Assembly (NCBI GenBank): GCA_032433765.1
Contig: JAVIAB010000160.1
Location: 11,351,436 to 11,415,435 of the forward strand
Length of the DNA: 64,000 nucleotides
From: Megaustenia siamemsis
Lineage: Eukaryota > Mollusca > Gastropoda > Stylommatophora > Ariophantidae
Direction of reading: 5' to 3'
Part shown: in pieces, positions 44,346 to 55,085 of the stretch
How the letters are laid out: every line of letters starts with the position of its first letter
How positions within the stretch are numbered: the stretch's first letter is position 1
The notes under the pieces: model-generated
What the model saw: the letters and a program-made list of their open reading frames with translations, nothing else
Told to the model about the DNA's origin: nothing
Database searches by the model: none
Program-made: the position numbers and the translations under genes

Positions 44346-44584
44346 ATTTAATTATGATTCCATCGCAGAAATTACCGCTTCAAAATACATTTTTGGGGGG
44401 AATTTGACAGTTTCCCATGGGCAAACATTTTCCCCCTCCCTATACTTTCTGCCTTGTCATCACCATATTAATGTTACACAGTGGTGCCATCATAATATTA
44501 TTGTTACACTATCAGGCTATCATATAATTTATGATACACTATAAGGTCATGTATATATATATATGTAAATAAATGTAATATAAT

Positions 44585-44990
44585 ATATATTCCAGTATGG
44601 TGCAGAAACATGGACATTAAACAAGAAAACAGAACAGAAAATTGAAGCCTTTGAAATGTGGATTTATAGAAGAATATGTAGAATTGGATGGAAAGAAAAG
44701 AAAAAAAACGATGAAGTTTTAAAACAACTAAAAATAAAAAGAGAACTACTAAATACAATTAAGACAAGACAAATGAAATTTTTGGGGCATGTTAAAAGGC
44801 ACAACAGCCTACTAAAAGTAATATTGGAAGGGAAAATACAAGGTAAAAGAGGCAGAGCAGACCAAGACTAACATCAAAAGATGGACAAGTCAATCTATGA
44901 CAACATGCACCATCAAAGCAAAAAACATAGTGGAATGGCAATCCATGGTAGCCAACCTTTGTTGCGGAGACGGCACTCGATGATGATGAT
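44585..44990 (+). mobile_element. LINE family C C-terminal fragment
   Basis: YGAETWTLNKKTEQKIEAFE, MWIYRRICRIGWKEKKKNDE, RQMKFLGHVKRHNSLLKVIL, and the terminus VANLCCGDG-like (ggtagccaacctttgttgcg) followed by (GATGAT)n. Nearly open, so moderately young. Shows the native context of the sequence amplified at 17388-18570. Confidence 0.85.
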
Positions 44991-45340
44991 GGTGATAAGG
45001 TCATATTATTTATGATTCACTGTCACATCATTATCTTATCTATGCTATACTGTTGTCACCACATTACTCATATTCCACTGTCATTTTATTAATATTTTAC
45101 TGTCATATTATTATTAATATTTTACTGTCATGTTATTATTAATATTTTACTGTCATGTTATTTATATTTTTGTTACATCATTTAGTTCATTCTTGAATCC
45201 CTTTGAAAAAACAGACACGTAGAAACAATAAAAAATATCAAATAGATGATGGATGAAACAAAGATAGAAAGACAGGGAAGATGTGGACAGAGCTGAGTTA
45301 TTCCAATACATGAAAACAAAAGGAAAAATTAAATGAAGGC
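44991..45340. other. unassigned, AT-rich
   Basis: Short imperfect tattattaatattttactgt repetition around 45070-45170. Nothing else. Confidence 0.5.
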
Positions 45341-45352
45341 ATTTAGCCTCAT

Positions 45353-45704
45353 ACTAATATCTTCAGTAATAAAGAAAAGACGATGGTCATACGTTGGACA
45401 TGTGATGAGAAGAGATAATAACCGAATAGCAAAGCAAGCCCTCATATGGGAAACAACAGGTAAAAGAAAAAGAGGAAGACCCAGGGAGACACTGAGAAGA
45501 ACATTGATGAGAGAGGCAAGAGCAGCAGGAGTCGGCTCCCTCAATGAGATAGAACTGCTTGCACAGAACAGAGACAGATGGCGAGATTTGATAAAATATC
45601 TTTAAAAGAAAACTGCTAGAACAAAAAAATCCATATAGGAGAAGGTGTATCTTGGTCTACGCCCTATGGGCCGGTTACGGCTCGAAAGGTCAATAGATAG
45701 ATAG
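45353..45704 (+). mobile_element. young LINE R1 3' insertion with TSD
   Basis: 352 bp nearly identical to 62660-63005 (a handful of differences), encoding KKRRWSYVGHVMRRDNNRIA to RWRDLIKYL stop, plus 3' UTR (gccctatgggccggttacgg) and (GATA)n tail. TSD atttagcctcat at 45341-45352 and 45705-45716. It lies antisense, 32 bp from the 3' end of the EPS15 exon. Confidence 0.93.
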
Positions 45705-45748
45705 ATTTAGCCTCATGAAGAGTTGAACAGATGACGGCAACATCCTAC

Positions 45749-46042
45749 CTTTCCCGGGCTGAAGTCAGCAAAGTTTGCAAAGGAATCTGTTGAATTATTC
45801 CCTGCGTTAGGGTTAGTTCCTGAAGAGTTAAATGGGTCAGTTGCTCCAAACGGATCAGAGTCAAATGCACTAAATGGTTGTGTTTTCAGCTTTTGAGATG
45901 CGGTCGTTGATCCAAATGAGAGAGGAAGAGGGCTTTTTGATTTGGGTGGAGCAGGACGTGGTGGTGGAGCTTTCTTCTGTTTGCTTGTCAAACTGGGTTT
46001 GGTGGATGCACTGAATGGATCAGAACTTGAACTAGATGATAC
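45749..46042 (-). CDS. EPS15: EPS15-like exon: DPF/proline-rich segment
   Basis: 294-bp minus-strand exon, phase 0 to 0, acceptor tatatctatag, donor (AAG then gtagga). The 98 residues contain three DPF tripeptides (SDPFSAS, SDPFGA, TDPFNSS), a proline-rich SH3-ligand-like stretch (KKAPPPRPAPPKSKSP) and the FANFADFSPGK motif typical of EPS15/EPS15L1. DPF motifs bind the AP-2 alpha ear in clathrin-coated pits. The exon is closely flanked by a SINE (7 bp upstream) and a LINE (32 bp downstream). Confidence 0.88.
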
Positions 46043-46060
46043 CTATAGATATATCAAAAT

Positions 46061-46314
46061 TTAAAAAAAGTAAAGTACCCTCGTCACGCCAAGTGACACA
46101 CAGGGAATATGGTGTTAGTGACCATAAATTTTACAGACCTCCAGCACATGATTTTTGGGGTAATGTGGTTGGTATTACGCCCGTGCCGCTTTACTTTCCC
46201 AGAAAAAAATCTGATACCCATTAAAGGCTGGGTGAACCAGAAGCCGTCAGTTGGGATCGAACCCTACTTCTTGTCCTTTGTAGTCCAGTTCACTAACCAG
46301 TGAGCTATTGCGGT
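46061..46314 (-). mobile_element. SINE-1 at the EPS15 splice acceptor, with TSD
   Basis: Full SINE-1, same orientation as the gene. TSD tatatcaaaat at 46050-46060 and 46315-46325. The SINE tail (tactttactttttttaaa in gene sense) lies 20-40 nt upstream of the exon's AG and forms the only clear pyrimidine tract of that acceptor. Confidence 0.92.
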
Positions 46315-46325
46315 TATATCAAAAT

Positions 46326-46694
46326 AGGTGGACCTTACTTGTGCAAATGATTAGATGTGGTACTCAAATTAAGTGCACAAAATATAAAGGAGGCATCTAT
46401 GCTATATTATATCTCTTCTTCTTCTTTGTTAAGTGGTCAAGGATGCGAGTGCTGCTAGTGTATGGCAGCGCCATGATATCTGTTGACACATCCATCTTCA
46501 GCATGGATAAGTAGATTTGCTTAACAATTTTTGCTTGAACAGCAGAAACTATTGGCCTATTCTTTCTTATTTTTATTGCCAAGGGTTTTTTAACCAGCAC
46601 AACTGCTCATAGGACCTCCTGTTTTCCACTGTTATGTGAAAGGATTAAACATCAGATATCACTACCAAAAGACCCATGAAGAAACAACAGACTT
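46326..46694. other. intron, unassigned
   Basis: EPS15 intron sequence without a recognised element. Confidence 0.4.
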
Positions 46695-46800
46695 GATTTT
46701 TGACAAATTCTTACTGCCTATGGTGGGGATCAAACCCTGGACCTTCTTGTCTAGAGATGGACTTCTCACTTCTAGACCACCCAGTCCCTGCTGCATTATA
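46695..46800 (-). mobile_element. SINE-2 head-like tRNA-derived fragment
   Basis: Minus strand: agggactgggtggtctagaa (A-box-like) and B box gggtttgatcccc, resembling the head of 33281-33626. Confidence 0.55.
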
Positions 46801-47099
46801 TACAATGTTGACAGCAATAGATAATCTTTTTCAAAATATCTTGTTCTCCAAAACACGTTTCAGCCTATCCAGCTGTAAAAATGCATAAATGTCTCAAAAA
46901 TTAATCAAGGAAATAGCCAAATGAAATATTGGTCCGATTACCTTCAAGTGCTACATTGCAGTATTGTGATGATAGTATACCCCACATCCTAGCTGCAACC
47001 AAATAACCTTCATCACATTTTAAACATAAATATTTTAGCATACAAATATAACAAATGAGATAAAGATGGATTGTTACAATAATTAATAAGTGGTTTTTA

Positions 47100-47252
47100 A
47101 GAAGGATGCCTCAGTTACAGTAAACAGCCAAAAAATCCAATGAGGCAGTACTAAAAGAGGTAGATAGAAATAGGATGATTGTAAAACAAATTAGAAAAAG
47201 GCACAGGAAAAGAGGCTAGTTGGAATATCTAGTAACAATAGGAAAAATCCTC
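47100..47252 (+). mobile_element. LINE family B remnant
   Basis: Frame-broken KKSNEAVLKEVDRN, QIRKRHRKRG.LEYLVTIGK, cut at the piggyBac TTAA. Weak but collinear with other family B copies. The 46801-47099 interval before it shows nothing. Confidence 0.55.
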
Positions 47253-49943
47253 TTAACTCTTTCCATACGGTCCGTCGTATGGTGCACCAAATCCATTTCA
47301 ATTGCGCACGATCAGCCGTATGGTGCGCCAAACATAATTTGTTTCGTGTAAACCGTCAACAAACTGTATTCCTATATTTTAGATTGACTATTTTATATAG
47401 ATTCCTTCACCGGAGAGTTCCTTCCTTCTTCCCCACGAGATTCAAGTTGAAATACTTACTTTAACGTGTGATTTGTTCATTTGGATTTAGTGTTTATCGT
47501 AAAAAAAAAATTGTAAACAAAAATCAGCTGATCAAAATGGCTTCCAGTAGCCGTGATTGTAATGCTAAAAGTCAGTTGGTCACGGCTGAAGAAGCTTGTC
47601 AGTTAATTTTTCTTGATGATTCCGATGATATTTCAGAGTGTGTTGATGTTGATAACAACAATGGTGTTGACAGTGATCCAGATATCGATTTTTTAGTAGA
47701 GGAAAATGAAAGTCTCATGTTGAATATTGACAGTGATGAGGAATACATTCCTTCAGAACCAAAAAAACCAAAAGCAGCTGCAGGTAGAGGTAGGGGCAGA
47801 GGAAGTGATAAAACTACCAAGAAAGCCACATCTAACCCAACTGCCAGGCCTAGCTCATCTAGACCTATCATCCCAGCTGAGTCTGAGTGGTCAGAAATTA
47901 CAACTGGCAGCACTGAAAATAACTTTCGCTTTCATCCACTGCGAAAGCCAGGAGTTAGTCTTGAGCACCTCACAGATTCTTCCTCTGCATTGGATTTTTT
48001 TTGGTCATTGTTTGATGATGAAGTTTGTGAAACCTTGTTATCTAGCATCAATTCTTATGCAAAGAAAAGAACTGATATCAACACTCCTGCACGCAAGCGC
48101 TCTGTGTCTGCAAGGTGGCAAGACATCACAAGACCTGAACTTGACAAGTTCTTGGCACTGCTGATATATATGGGTTTGTTCAAAGCTTCCTCTATTGCTG
48201 ACTATTGGTCACTATCAGCAGAATTGTATATTCCTTGGATCCACCATGCTTTCAATCGAGATAGATTCCAGGACATTTACCACACAATGTTGCACTGTGG
48301 TGATGAGGCAGCGGAAGGCAAAGAAAAAATAGAACCATTCATGAATCTTCTCCTTTGCAAGTTCCGAAAAGCCTTCTATCCCTTTCAGGAACTTAGCATT
48401 GATGAGATAGTCATAGGCTATAAGGGTAGATGGCAGTTCAAGCAGTTCAATGCCTCTAAGCCAAGCAAGTACCATATCAAGACCTTTGGTCTATGCGATG
48501 CTGCCACGGGTTATGTTGTCAACATTCTAACCTATTTTAGAATAAACACTTCCTACAATCCTGAGGCTGATACAGATGGTGGACATGCTGTACAAGTTTT
48601 CGACACTTTATTGGAGCATGTTGGCACAGGACATAAAATTGTTGCTGATCGCTATTACACCACACGAACATTGATTGATCACCTTCTTTTGAAGAAGCAG
48701 TACTATACTGGGACTGTCAATGTTCGTCGTGTTGGCTTTCCACAGGAAACCAAAACATTATCTCTGGAGCACAGAGCAATGAAATGGTACATGCATAATG
48801 ATAAAACCAAGCTCTGTGTTGCATTCAGAGATAAGAAGGCAAAAAAAAAATGTTGTGATGGTATCCTCTGATGCCAGAGTGCAAACAAAAGCAGTAAAAG
48901 ATGTAAACAAGCCAGAAATGATTTATTTCTACAACAGAAATATGAATGGTTGCGACAAACTAGACCAGAAGGTGGCATATTACTGTGTCTTTGAACGCAA
49001 AACTGTTAAATGGTGGAAACAAATTTTCTTCTGGCTATTGGAAGTGTCGCAGGTAAATGCGTACATTTTATTTTGTTTATGCCGAGCCACTGGCGACAAA
49101 AGAGTCTCTTTAAAAGAGTATAAGAAAATGTTGATGAGTCAATTGACACAATACGTTGTCATTCAACAAGAAATGAAACTTCCAGGAAGGCAGCCAGAGG
49201 CAAGCTGTCTCGCAAAATCCAGAGGAAGCCGTCACATTGTGGATTATGCTGCAAGAGACCGTGAATGCGTATATTGTTCAACTCCAACAAAGCGTGCACG
49301 GACTCATTTTTTCTGTTCAGGATGTCAAATTAAACCACATCTTCATCCAAATGCATGCTTCAAGGCATTTCATGAACAATAAATGGAGAAAGTGTTTTTT
49401 GTGTAATTGAAAAAAAGTGTAAATATTGTGTATATAGTGATTTTTGTGTGTAGTCAAACACAAATCTCTGTATTGTGCACATAGTGATTTTTCCCCCCCA
49501 AAAGTTGAAATTTCATTTTTGTCACTTGTTGTGATTGTGGATGACAAAATATCAGTTATTGTTATGCTACATCAACCAAACTTTCATGGCTGCTTAAAGA
49601 CATATTGATATTTGTTTTTTTTTCACAAAATAATTCATATTGGATTACTATGACCAGATCTATATGATGGTAAGTAGTCAGTTGTGGTTTTAATTTGATG
49701 TTTCAATTTTTTGTTTTTTTGGTCGTTTATCTCCAATATTTCTTTTTACATGTTTTGTATCATCTTGGTATTGATGAAATCAGATTCCTTGTTCAATTAT
49801 CTATAAATTCATATATAATATGTTAAGTGTTAGATAAATATAAAACATGAAGATTCATGTTTTAAGACCATAAAGTTCATCACAAATTTTGTCTCTGAAA
49901 TCTCCGTTGCATTGACAAAAACCTTCCGTAATGAAAGAGTTAA
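47253..49943 (+). mobile_element. piggyBac transposon, TIR- and TTAA-bounded
   Basis: Both ends have TTAA target duplications (47253-47256, 49940-49943) and 14-bp inverted repeats, ctcttt(cc/ca)tacgg-like: CTCTTTCCATACGG at left and, reverse-complemented, CTCTTTCATTACGG at right. The 2.7-kb interior holds one transposase gene. It lies in an EPS15 intron, antisense to the gene. Confidence 0.93.
47537..49382 (+). pseudogene. piggyBac (PGBD4-like) transposase, one frameshift
   Basis: Starts at MASSSRD and runs open to 48871; the rest continues in another frame to 49382. Acidic N-terminus (DSDPDIDFLVEENES, IDSDEEYIPSEP), basic GRGRGRGSDK stretch, then the DDE_Tnp_1_7 fold with LSIDEIVIGYKGRW (Asp289), FGLCDAATGYV, IVADRYYTTRTL (Asp371) and, after the shift, MNGCDKLDQ (third Asp). 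The C-terminal cysteine-rich domain is complete (CVYCST...FFCSGCQIKPHLHPNACFKAFH). The only visible lesion is an A10 run at 48841-48850; one A fewer would align the two frames. The alternative is slippage at the A-run. Confidence 0.88.
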
Positions 49944-51075
49944 GGCAAAAGCTGTACTGATGCTATATTTACATTGAGACAACTATGTGAAAAAACAATA
50001 GAATATGACAGAAACCTAAATATAGTGTTTGTAGATCAGGAAAAAGCGTTTGATCGTGTGGACAGGAACAAACTTTGCAAACTTTAGATACCTACGGGGT
50101 AGCAGGGCAACTACTAGATAATATAATGGCACTATATAAAAACAGTCAAAGTGCCGTTTGAACATCGGAAGGTCTGTCAGAATGGTTTCAGGTTACAACA
50201 GGTGTAAGACAAGGATGTGTCCTCTCACCACTCCTCTTCATCATATATATGGACTAAATAAATCAGGAAACAACCAACAATAAGGAAAAATCAAATAATA
50301 ATATAGAGGTAGAAAGTTCCAACACCAACGAGCTACTATTCGCAGATGACCAATGCCTAATATATGAGGATGAAAACCTGCTACAACAACATATAACATC
50401 TCTAGATAAAAGCTGCACAAACTACAGTATGAAAATTAACACAGCAAAAACAGAGGCTATGAGAATAAGTAAATTAAGACACCCAATAAACATTAAGATC
50501 AAAGATAAATAAATAAAACAAGTAGAAGAATTCAAGTATTTAGGCACAATGTTCACAGAAGATGGAAAACTAGACAGAGAAATTGACATGAGAATACAAA
50601 AAGCAAATGCTGTCACATACCAGTTTTCACCATTGCTAAGACATCCAAACATTTCTATGCCAGCTAAACATCAAATGATAAATAGCATTTTCATACCAAC
50701 TTTGTGCTATGAAAGTCAAACATGGACCCTTTCTAAATCACAATTAAGAAAGATAAATACATGTGAGATGTGATGCTTGAGAAAAGTAACAAACAACACA
50801 AAAAGAGATAGAATACCAAATGAAACCATAAGAAAAATGGTAGGAACAAAACCCTGCCAAGAATATATAGAACAACAACTTAAATGGTTTGGCCACCTGG
50901 TCAGAATGAATCCTTGCCAATCACCATCAAGGGCATTCTTCTCGAGAATGCATGGAAAAAGACCAAAAGGAAGACCCAGAAGAAGATGGATAGATGCAGT
51001 GACAGAGACATGTAACAACAAAGGAAAATCACTAATTCAGACAGTTCGAGCAGCTCAAGAATGACAAATGATATA
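49944..51075 (+). mobile_element. LINE family D, RT to C-terminus (dead)
   Basis: Begins immediately after the piggyBac TTAA with GKSCTDAIFTLRQLCEKTIE, then VFVDQEKAFDRVDRNKL, TGVRQGCVLSPLLFIIYMD, LLFADDQCLIYE, FKYLGTMFTEDGKLDREIDM, LCYESQTWTLSKSQLRKI, LKWFGHLVRMNPCQ, and KRPKGRPRRRWIDAVTETCN. Scattered stops (e.g. after YMD, in KIKDK) and frameshifts make it a pseudogene. RT core motifs are readable in order. It lies in an EPS15 intron, antisense. Confidence 0.82.
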
Positions 51076-51961
51076 AACCACGACACCTTTTAGGTATCAG
51101 TGAAAAGAGAAAAGAAGAAAGAAAGAGGAAGAAGAATAGGGAAAATAGAAGTTTCAAACAAAAGAAGTAGACACAGATGTAGATGGCTTAACAACACGGC
51201 ATGGCATGGGAAAAAACAATAGAATTGTTACACAGCACATAATATGGAAGGTTAAGGAGGTACATGATATCCAACACCTCTGGGCAAGACCGTCAATGAA
51301 TTCTTGTTAGCTAAGAAATAGATCTGCGCTACAAAAAATAAAAGTTGTCTTTTCTGTGTGAAGCTACTTGTGTAGGGCAGAAACACTGTTAATGAGAGCT
51401 CCTTCTAAAACACCTCCCACAAATTGCAAGTTTATGTGCATAAAGTGACAACAATAAATATATTTCTGTCTGAGGCTATATGGCAGAAAAACTGACTCTC
51501 AATGAGAGTTCTTCCTTAACCGTAGATTACGTCACTTATCAGTGAATCATGTATGACACCTTTGTAAAATTTACGAACCTTAAATGTTACATTTGGAATT
51601 TTTTAAATAGTATTTTCTTTGAACTTTTGCTGCACAGCTGTGTGTTTACACTTGGAGAAACACAGGAACTGGATGTGGTAATCATTACCTAGTTTATGTC
51701 TGATTTATGACACCAAATTCTAACACATGGTGGTGTGGCTACCTGAAGTGTTATACTGTCTACACTGACACGTCGGAAGTCAGTCCATCATTGGAGCTAT
51801 AGTTTCCTCTAGCATCGTTCGCTGCCTATCCTGTGTTACAATGGTTTGTTTTGACGTCTTACCGGCAGCTGAAGAGATCCCCCCCCCCCCATCATATTAA
51901 AAAAAAAAAAAGAATTTCTTGAAAATTGGCCAAATTTATTTTTAAATAGTCACTTACATAC
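51076..51961. other. intron, unassigned
   Basis: EPS15 intron. Includes a C-run near 51881 and an A-run near 51899; no element recognised. Confidence 0.4.
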
Positions 51962-52226
51962 AACAAGGAGGCTCTGTGGCTGAGTGGTTAGTGTGTTCAC
52001 TTCCTGATCAGAAGTAACAGATTTTTTTTTTCAGACAGACAAGGCTCCGGGTTTTACCCAGTCTAAAAATGGGTACCACAGATTTTTCTGGGAAGTGAAG
52101 GTGGCCTGGTGTGATACCGATCACATTACCCAAAATTGTGCAGTGGTTGTAGAAAAATATGTTAACTAACACCATATTCCCCATAAGCCAAGCAAGGCAG
52201 GGGAGAGAACCTTTACTTTTACTTAT
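51962..52226 (+). mobile_element. diverged SINE-1 subfamily
   Basis: Head ggctctgtggctgagtggtt, then a T-run, body ggctccgggttttacccagt, tgggtaccacagatttttct, ctaacaccatattccccata, and tail cctttacttttactta. B box is lost. An older subfamily. Confidence 0.75.
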
Positions 52227-52411
52227 TTACAACACCTTCCAAAACTGTATGAAGCACACATTGTGCTTGAATTAAAAAATCCTAAAACAAGTTAAACGCT
52301 CAGGTGTCACTAGAAGCAATATATAAGGAGGGGGGAAATGTTTGCTTGTGGCAAACTGATGGAATTTAAAAAAAAACAATATGAATTCACAAATTTTATG
52401 AAGATGTCGTA

Positions 52412-52805
52412 ATCTAGAGTTAAACCCTCCTATTACTGACAGGCCACCCAGCAAAAAAGTGACAAAGTAAATGCATTTTTAAACAGCTAACTTGAAAAAA
52501 AAAATTAATAGAAGAGAGTATCTGATGTACTAACATGACTAGATTTAACTGAAATAGTGCTTCTATCCTACAAATGACAGGTTTCCCAGCAAAAAGTGGC
52601 AAGATAAATACATTTTTAAATAGTTACCATTAAAGAAAAGAAATAGAAGAGAGTATCTGATGTACTAACATGACTAGATTTAACTGAAGTAATGGCTTTA
52701 TCCTACAAATGACAGGTTTCCCAGCAAAAAAGTGACAAAATAAATACATTTTTAAATAGTTATCATGAAAGAAAAGAAATAGAAGAGAGTATCTTTTGTA
52801 CTCAC
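52412..52805. repeat. three tandem copies of an EPS15 exon end plus donor
   Basis: Units of about 130 bp (52412-52538, 52539-52671, 52672-52805), each beginning ctagatttaactga (exon-tail sequence) and ending gtacta(a/c)... catga next to the following unit. The unit adjoining the exon keeps the working donor (gtgagt on minus); the other two have gttagt. The leftmost copy is most diverged. Confidence 0.85.
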
Positions 52806-52937
52806 ATGACTAGATTTAACTGAGGTAGTGCTTCCATCCCAAAAACCAAGGGAATCAAAGCCACCTGCAGGCTTCCCTTTAGGTTTCTGGGAAGTGCTGC
52901 TAAAGGGGTCCTTGGAGAAGCTAAATGTGTCTTCTTT
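52806..52937 (-). CDS. EPS15: EPS15-like exon: DPF segment
   Basis: 132 bp, phase 0 to 0, acceptor gtcatttttcag, donor (CAT then gtgagt). The 44 residues KEDTFSFSKDPFSSTSQKPK, then GKPAGGFDSLGFWDGSTTSV and KSSH contain one DPF and an FWDG/SLGF hydrophobic motif. Low-complexity, Ser/Lys-rich as in the C-terminal AP-2-binding region of EPS15. The exon's 3' tail and donor are triplicated in the following intron. Confidence 0.85.
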
Positions 52938-53349
52938 CTGAAAAATGACAGTTGAACACATTTGATAAATAACAAGAATCACTTACCTATAAATATAACA
53001 AGGAATAATTTGAAATCAGTGTTTTAACCAAACTTCTTAATGTACCAGATGAATTATACAATGAAGTTCAACAGTAACCAACATTACAAAACTTAAATCA
53101 AGCATTTAAAAATCTGAAATAAAAGATTTAAAGTCATCTTTTAATTTTTAGCAAGTAAAGGAAATTTTGGCAGTTAAAAACACAAAGAGGCAGGGTGTAT
53201 GCAAATTCCCACCATCTTTAAAAAGAAATACAGACCTAATTTCTCCAATTCTTCCAGATGCCCTTGCAGGTACTATGGAGTCAATGTACCAAAATCTTCT
53301 TGTGTGATCAGGACAAATATTGAAGTACAAGTCCAAGTACAAAGGTAGT
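52938..53349. other. intron, unassigned
   Basis: EPS15 intron sequence; nothing recognised. Confidence 0.4.
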
Positions 53350-53466
53350 AAGTAAAAATTATAGTGCTCTGTCACTCCAAGTGGCAATAGGGAATATGGT
53401 GTTAGTGATCATAATTTTTACACACCTTCGGCATATGTTTTTTGGGGTAATGTGGTCAGTTTTACT
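53350..53466 (-). mobile_element. SINE-1 3' fragment
   Basis: Antisense: tctgtcactccaagtggc, gggaatatggtgttagtgat, tttttggggtaatgtggtca. tRNA head absent. Confidence 0.8.
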
Positions 53467-53583
53467 ACACGGATAGTGCCCTAAATAAAACAAAAAGAAC
53501 CATGCCATCTCTGGGTCAAGAGGAACTATCTAACTCAATGAGCAATCAACCAGGCCATTAAGAGCTTCTTGAGATAGTTGAAT

Positions 53584-53853
53584 CTATCTATCTATCTATT
53601 GTCCTTTCGAGCCGAAGACGGCACATAGGGCAGAACCACAATCTCAAAAACAGAAACCTTGCGTGCCAAACATATTGCAGAGATCGCTGCTTCTAAAATC
53701 TATGGCTCTGTTTCCATAACAATACTTTTTTTACAATGATAGCTTGTCAAGCCATTAATCAACCTCCTTAGTCGCCTCTTACGACATGCCTGGAAGGTCA
53801 AAGTGTCACTATTCTTTACTTCCCTCAAAATGTGGCCCCGGTAACACACGGGA
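53584..53853 (-). mobile_element. SINE-like element: module M plus R1 tail, with TSD
   Basis: 270 bp between direct repeats atagttgaat (53574-53583, 53854-53863). Minus-strand 5' module: cccgtgtgttaccggggcc, gggaagtaaagaatagtgac, catgtcgtaagaggcgacta. The 3' end is the R1 LINE terminus (gccctatgtgccg, cggctcgaaaggacaataga, (GATA)n). No tRNA head and no ORF. The shared end suggests R1 mobilised it. Confidence 0.82.
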
Positions 53854-53863
53854 ATAGTTGAAT

Positions 53864-54767
53864 AGACTGCCAATAATAACAATGTTTGTATGAGATGACA
53901 GATTAATATAAATCAAGAATCAGCCCAAGACTGGAAGACTGCAGTCATCTTAATTCTACGGAAGATGCTTTGATGCTATATTGTCTCATCTGTGATGACT
54001 ACACCTATCTTCTGGTTATAAACAATTAATTTATACAATGGCTTCCAAGAATGAATGGAAGTAATTTATGAATTCATGTAAAAGTATCCTGCTGTGACCC
54101 ATTGTAGGTTACGTCAGACTTAATACTATTATTAGATATTATTTTAGAGCAAATATATATACTGAAATGTTTCTCGCACACACATTTTGGGCATAGCTTT
54201 AACAAATGAAATGTTTCTCGCACACACATTTTGGGCATAGCTTTAACAAATGAAATGTTTCAAAATGATATGAGATGCTGGTAAGGCAGGAAAAGAAAGA
54301 CAAGTAAACAGTTATAATCTTTTGATGCTGGGATTAGACATAGGTTTTATGTAACTCGTAAGCAATCCACCAAAATTTGGTTGTAACTTGCCTTTGAAGT
54401 TAAACAGGTGGAACCAAATTATGGTTAACTTATCTCCAAAGCAGATAGGATGAATCAGACATGAAATACGGCAGAAATTAAAATTGGCTGGAAACAAATA
54501 TTGGGAGAGACAATTTTGAGTCTAGGCTATAAAAGAAGATGTAGTTAACATTTAAGATGGGATGAGACGATCAGATCAGGAGAAAAGAAATCAAGACAGT
54601 GAACATTACAGTTGATGACTTTACTTGTGATTCAAGACTTAGAGAAACATTCAGTGATATTTTAGTCAAGGATTATTCAGAAGATTTATTTCAAGAGAAG
54701 AACGTTTAGCTATAGGTAGATATTTTGGGTCTCTAACGAGACCAGTGCTTATTATGGATTATTGGAC
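53864..54767. other. intron, with a 46-bp tandem duplication
   Basis: 54163-54258 has two copies of a unit containing tttctcgcacacacattttg and gcatagctttaacaaatgaa. Otherwise unassigned. Confidence 0.6.
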
Positions 54768-55085
54768 CATGAATGAATGAAAAAGCTTGGACCTTGAATG
54801 AGTGAAAAGGCTTGGAGCTTGAATGAATGAAAAAGCTTGGAGCTTGAATGAATGAAAAGGCTTGGACCATGAATGAATGAAAAAGCTTGGAGCTTGAATG
54901 AATGAAAAGGCTTGGACCATGAATGAATGAAAAAGCTTGGAGCTTGAATGAATGAAAAAGCTTGGAGCTTGAATAAATGATAAAGCTTGGAGCTTGAATG
55001 AAAGAAAAAGCTTGGAGCTTGAATGAAAGAAAAAGCTTGGAGCTTGAATGAAAGAAAAAACTTGGACCTTGAATGAATGGAAAAA
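54768..55085. repeat. 25-bp satellite
   Basis: About 13 units of gcttggagcttgaatgaatg plus aaaaa. All frames on the minus strand are open as a result of the period. EPS15 intron. Confidence 0.93.
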
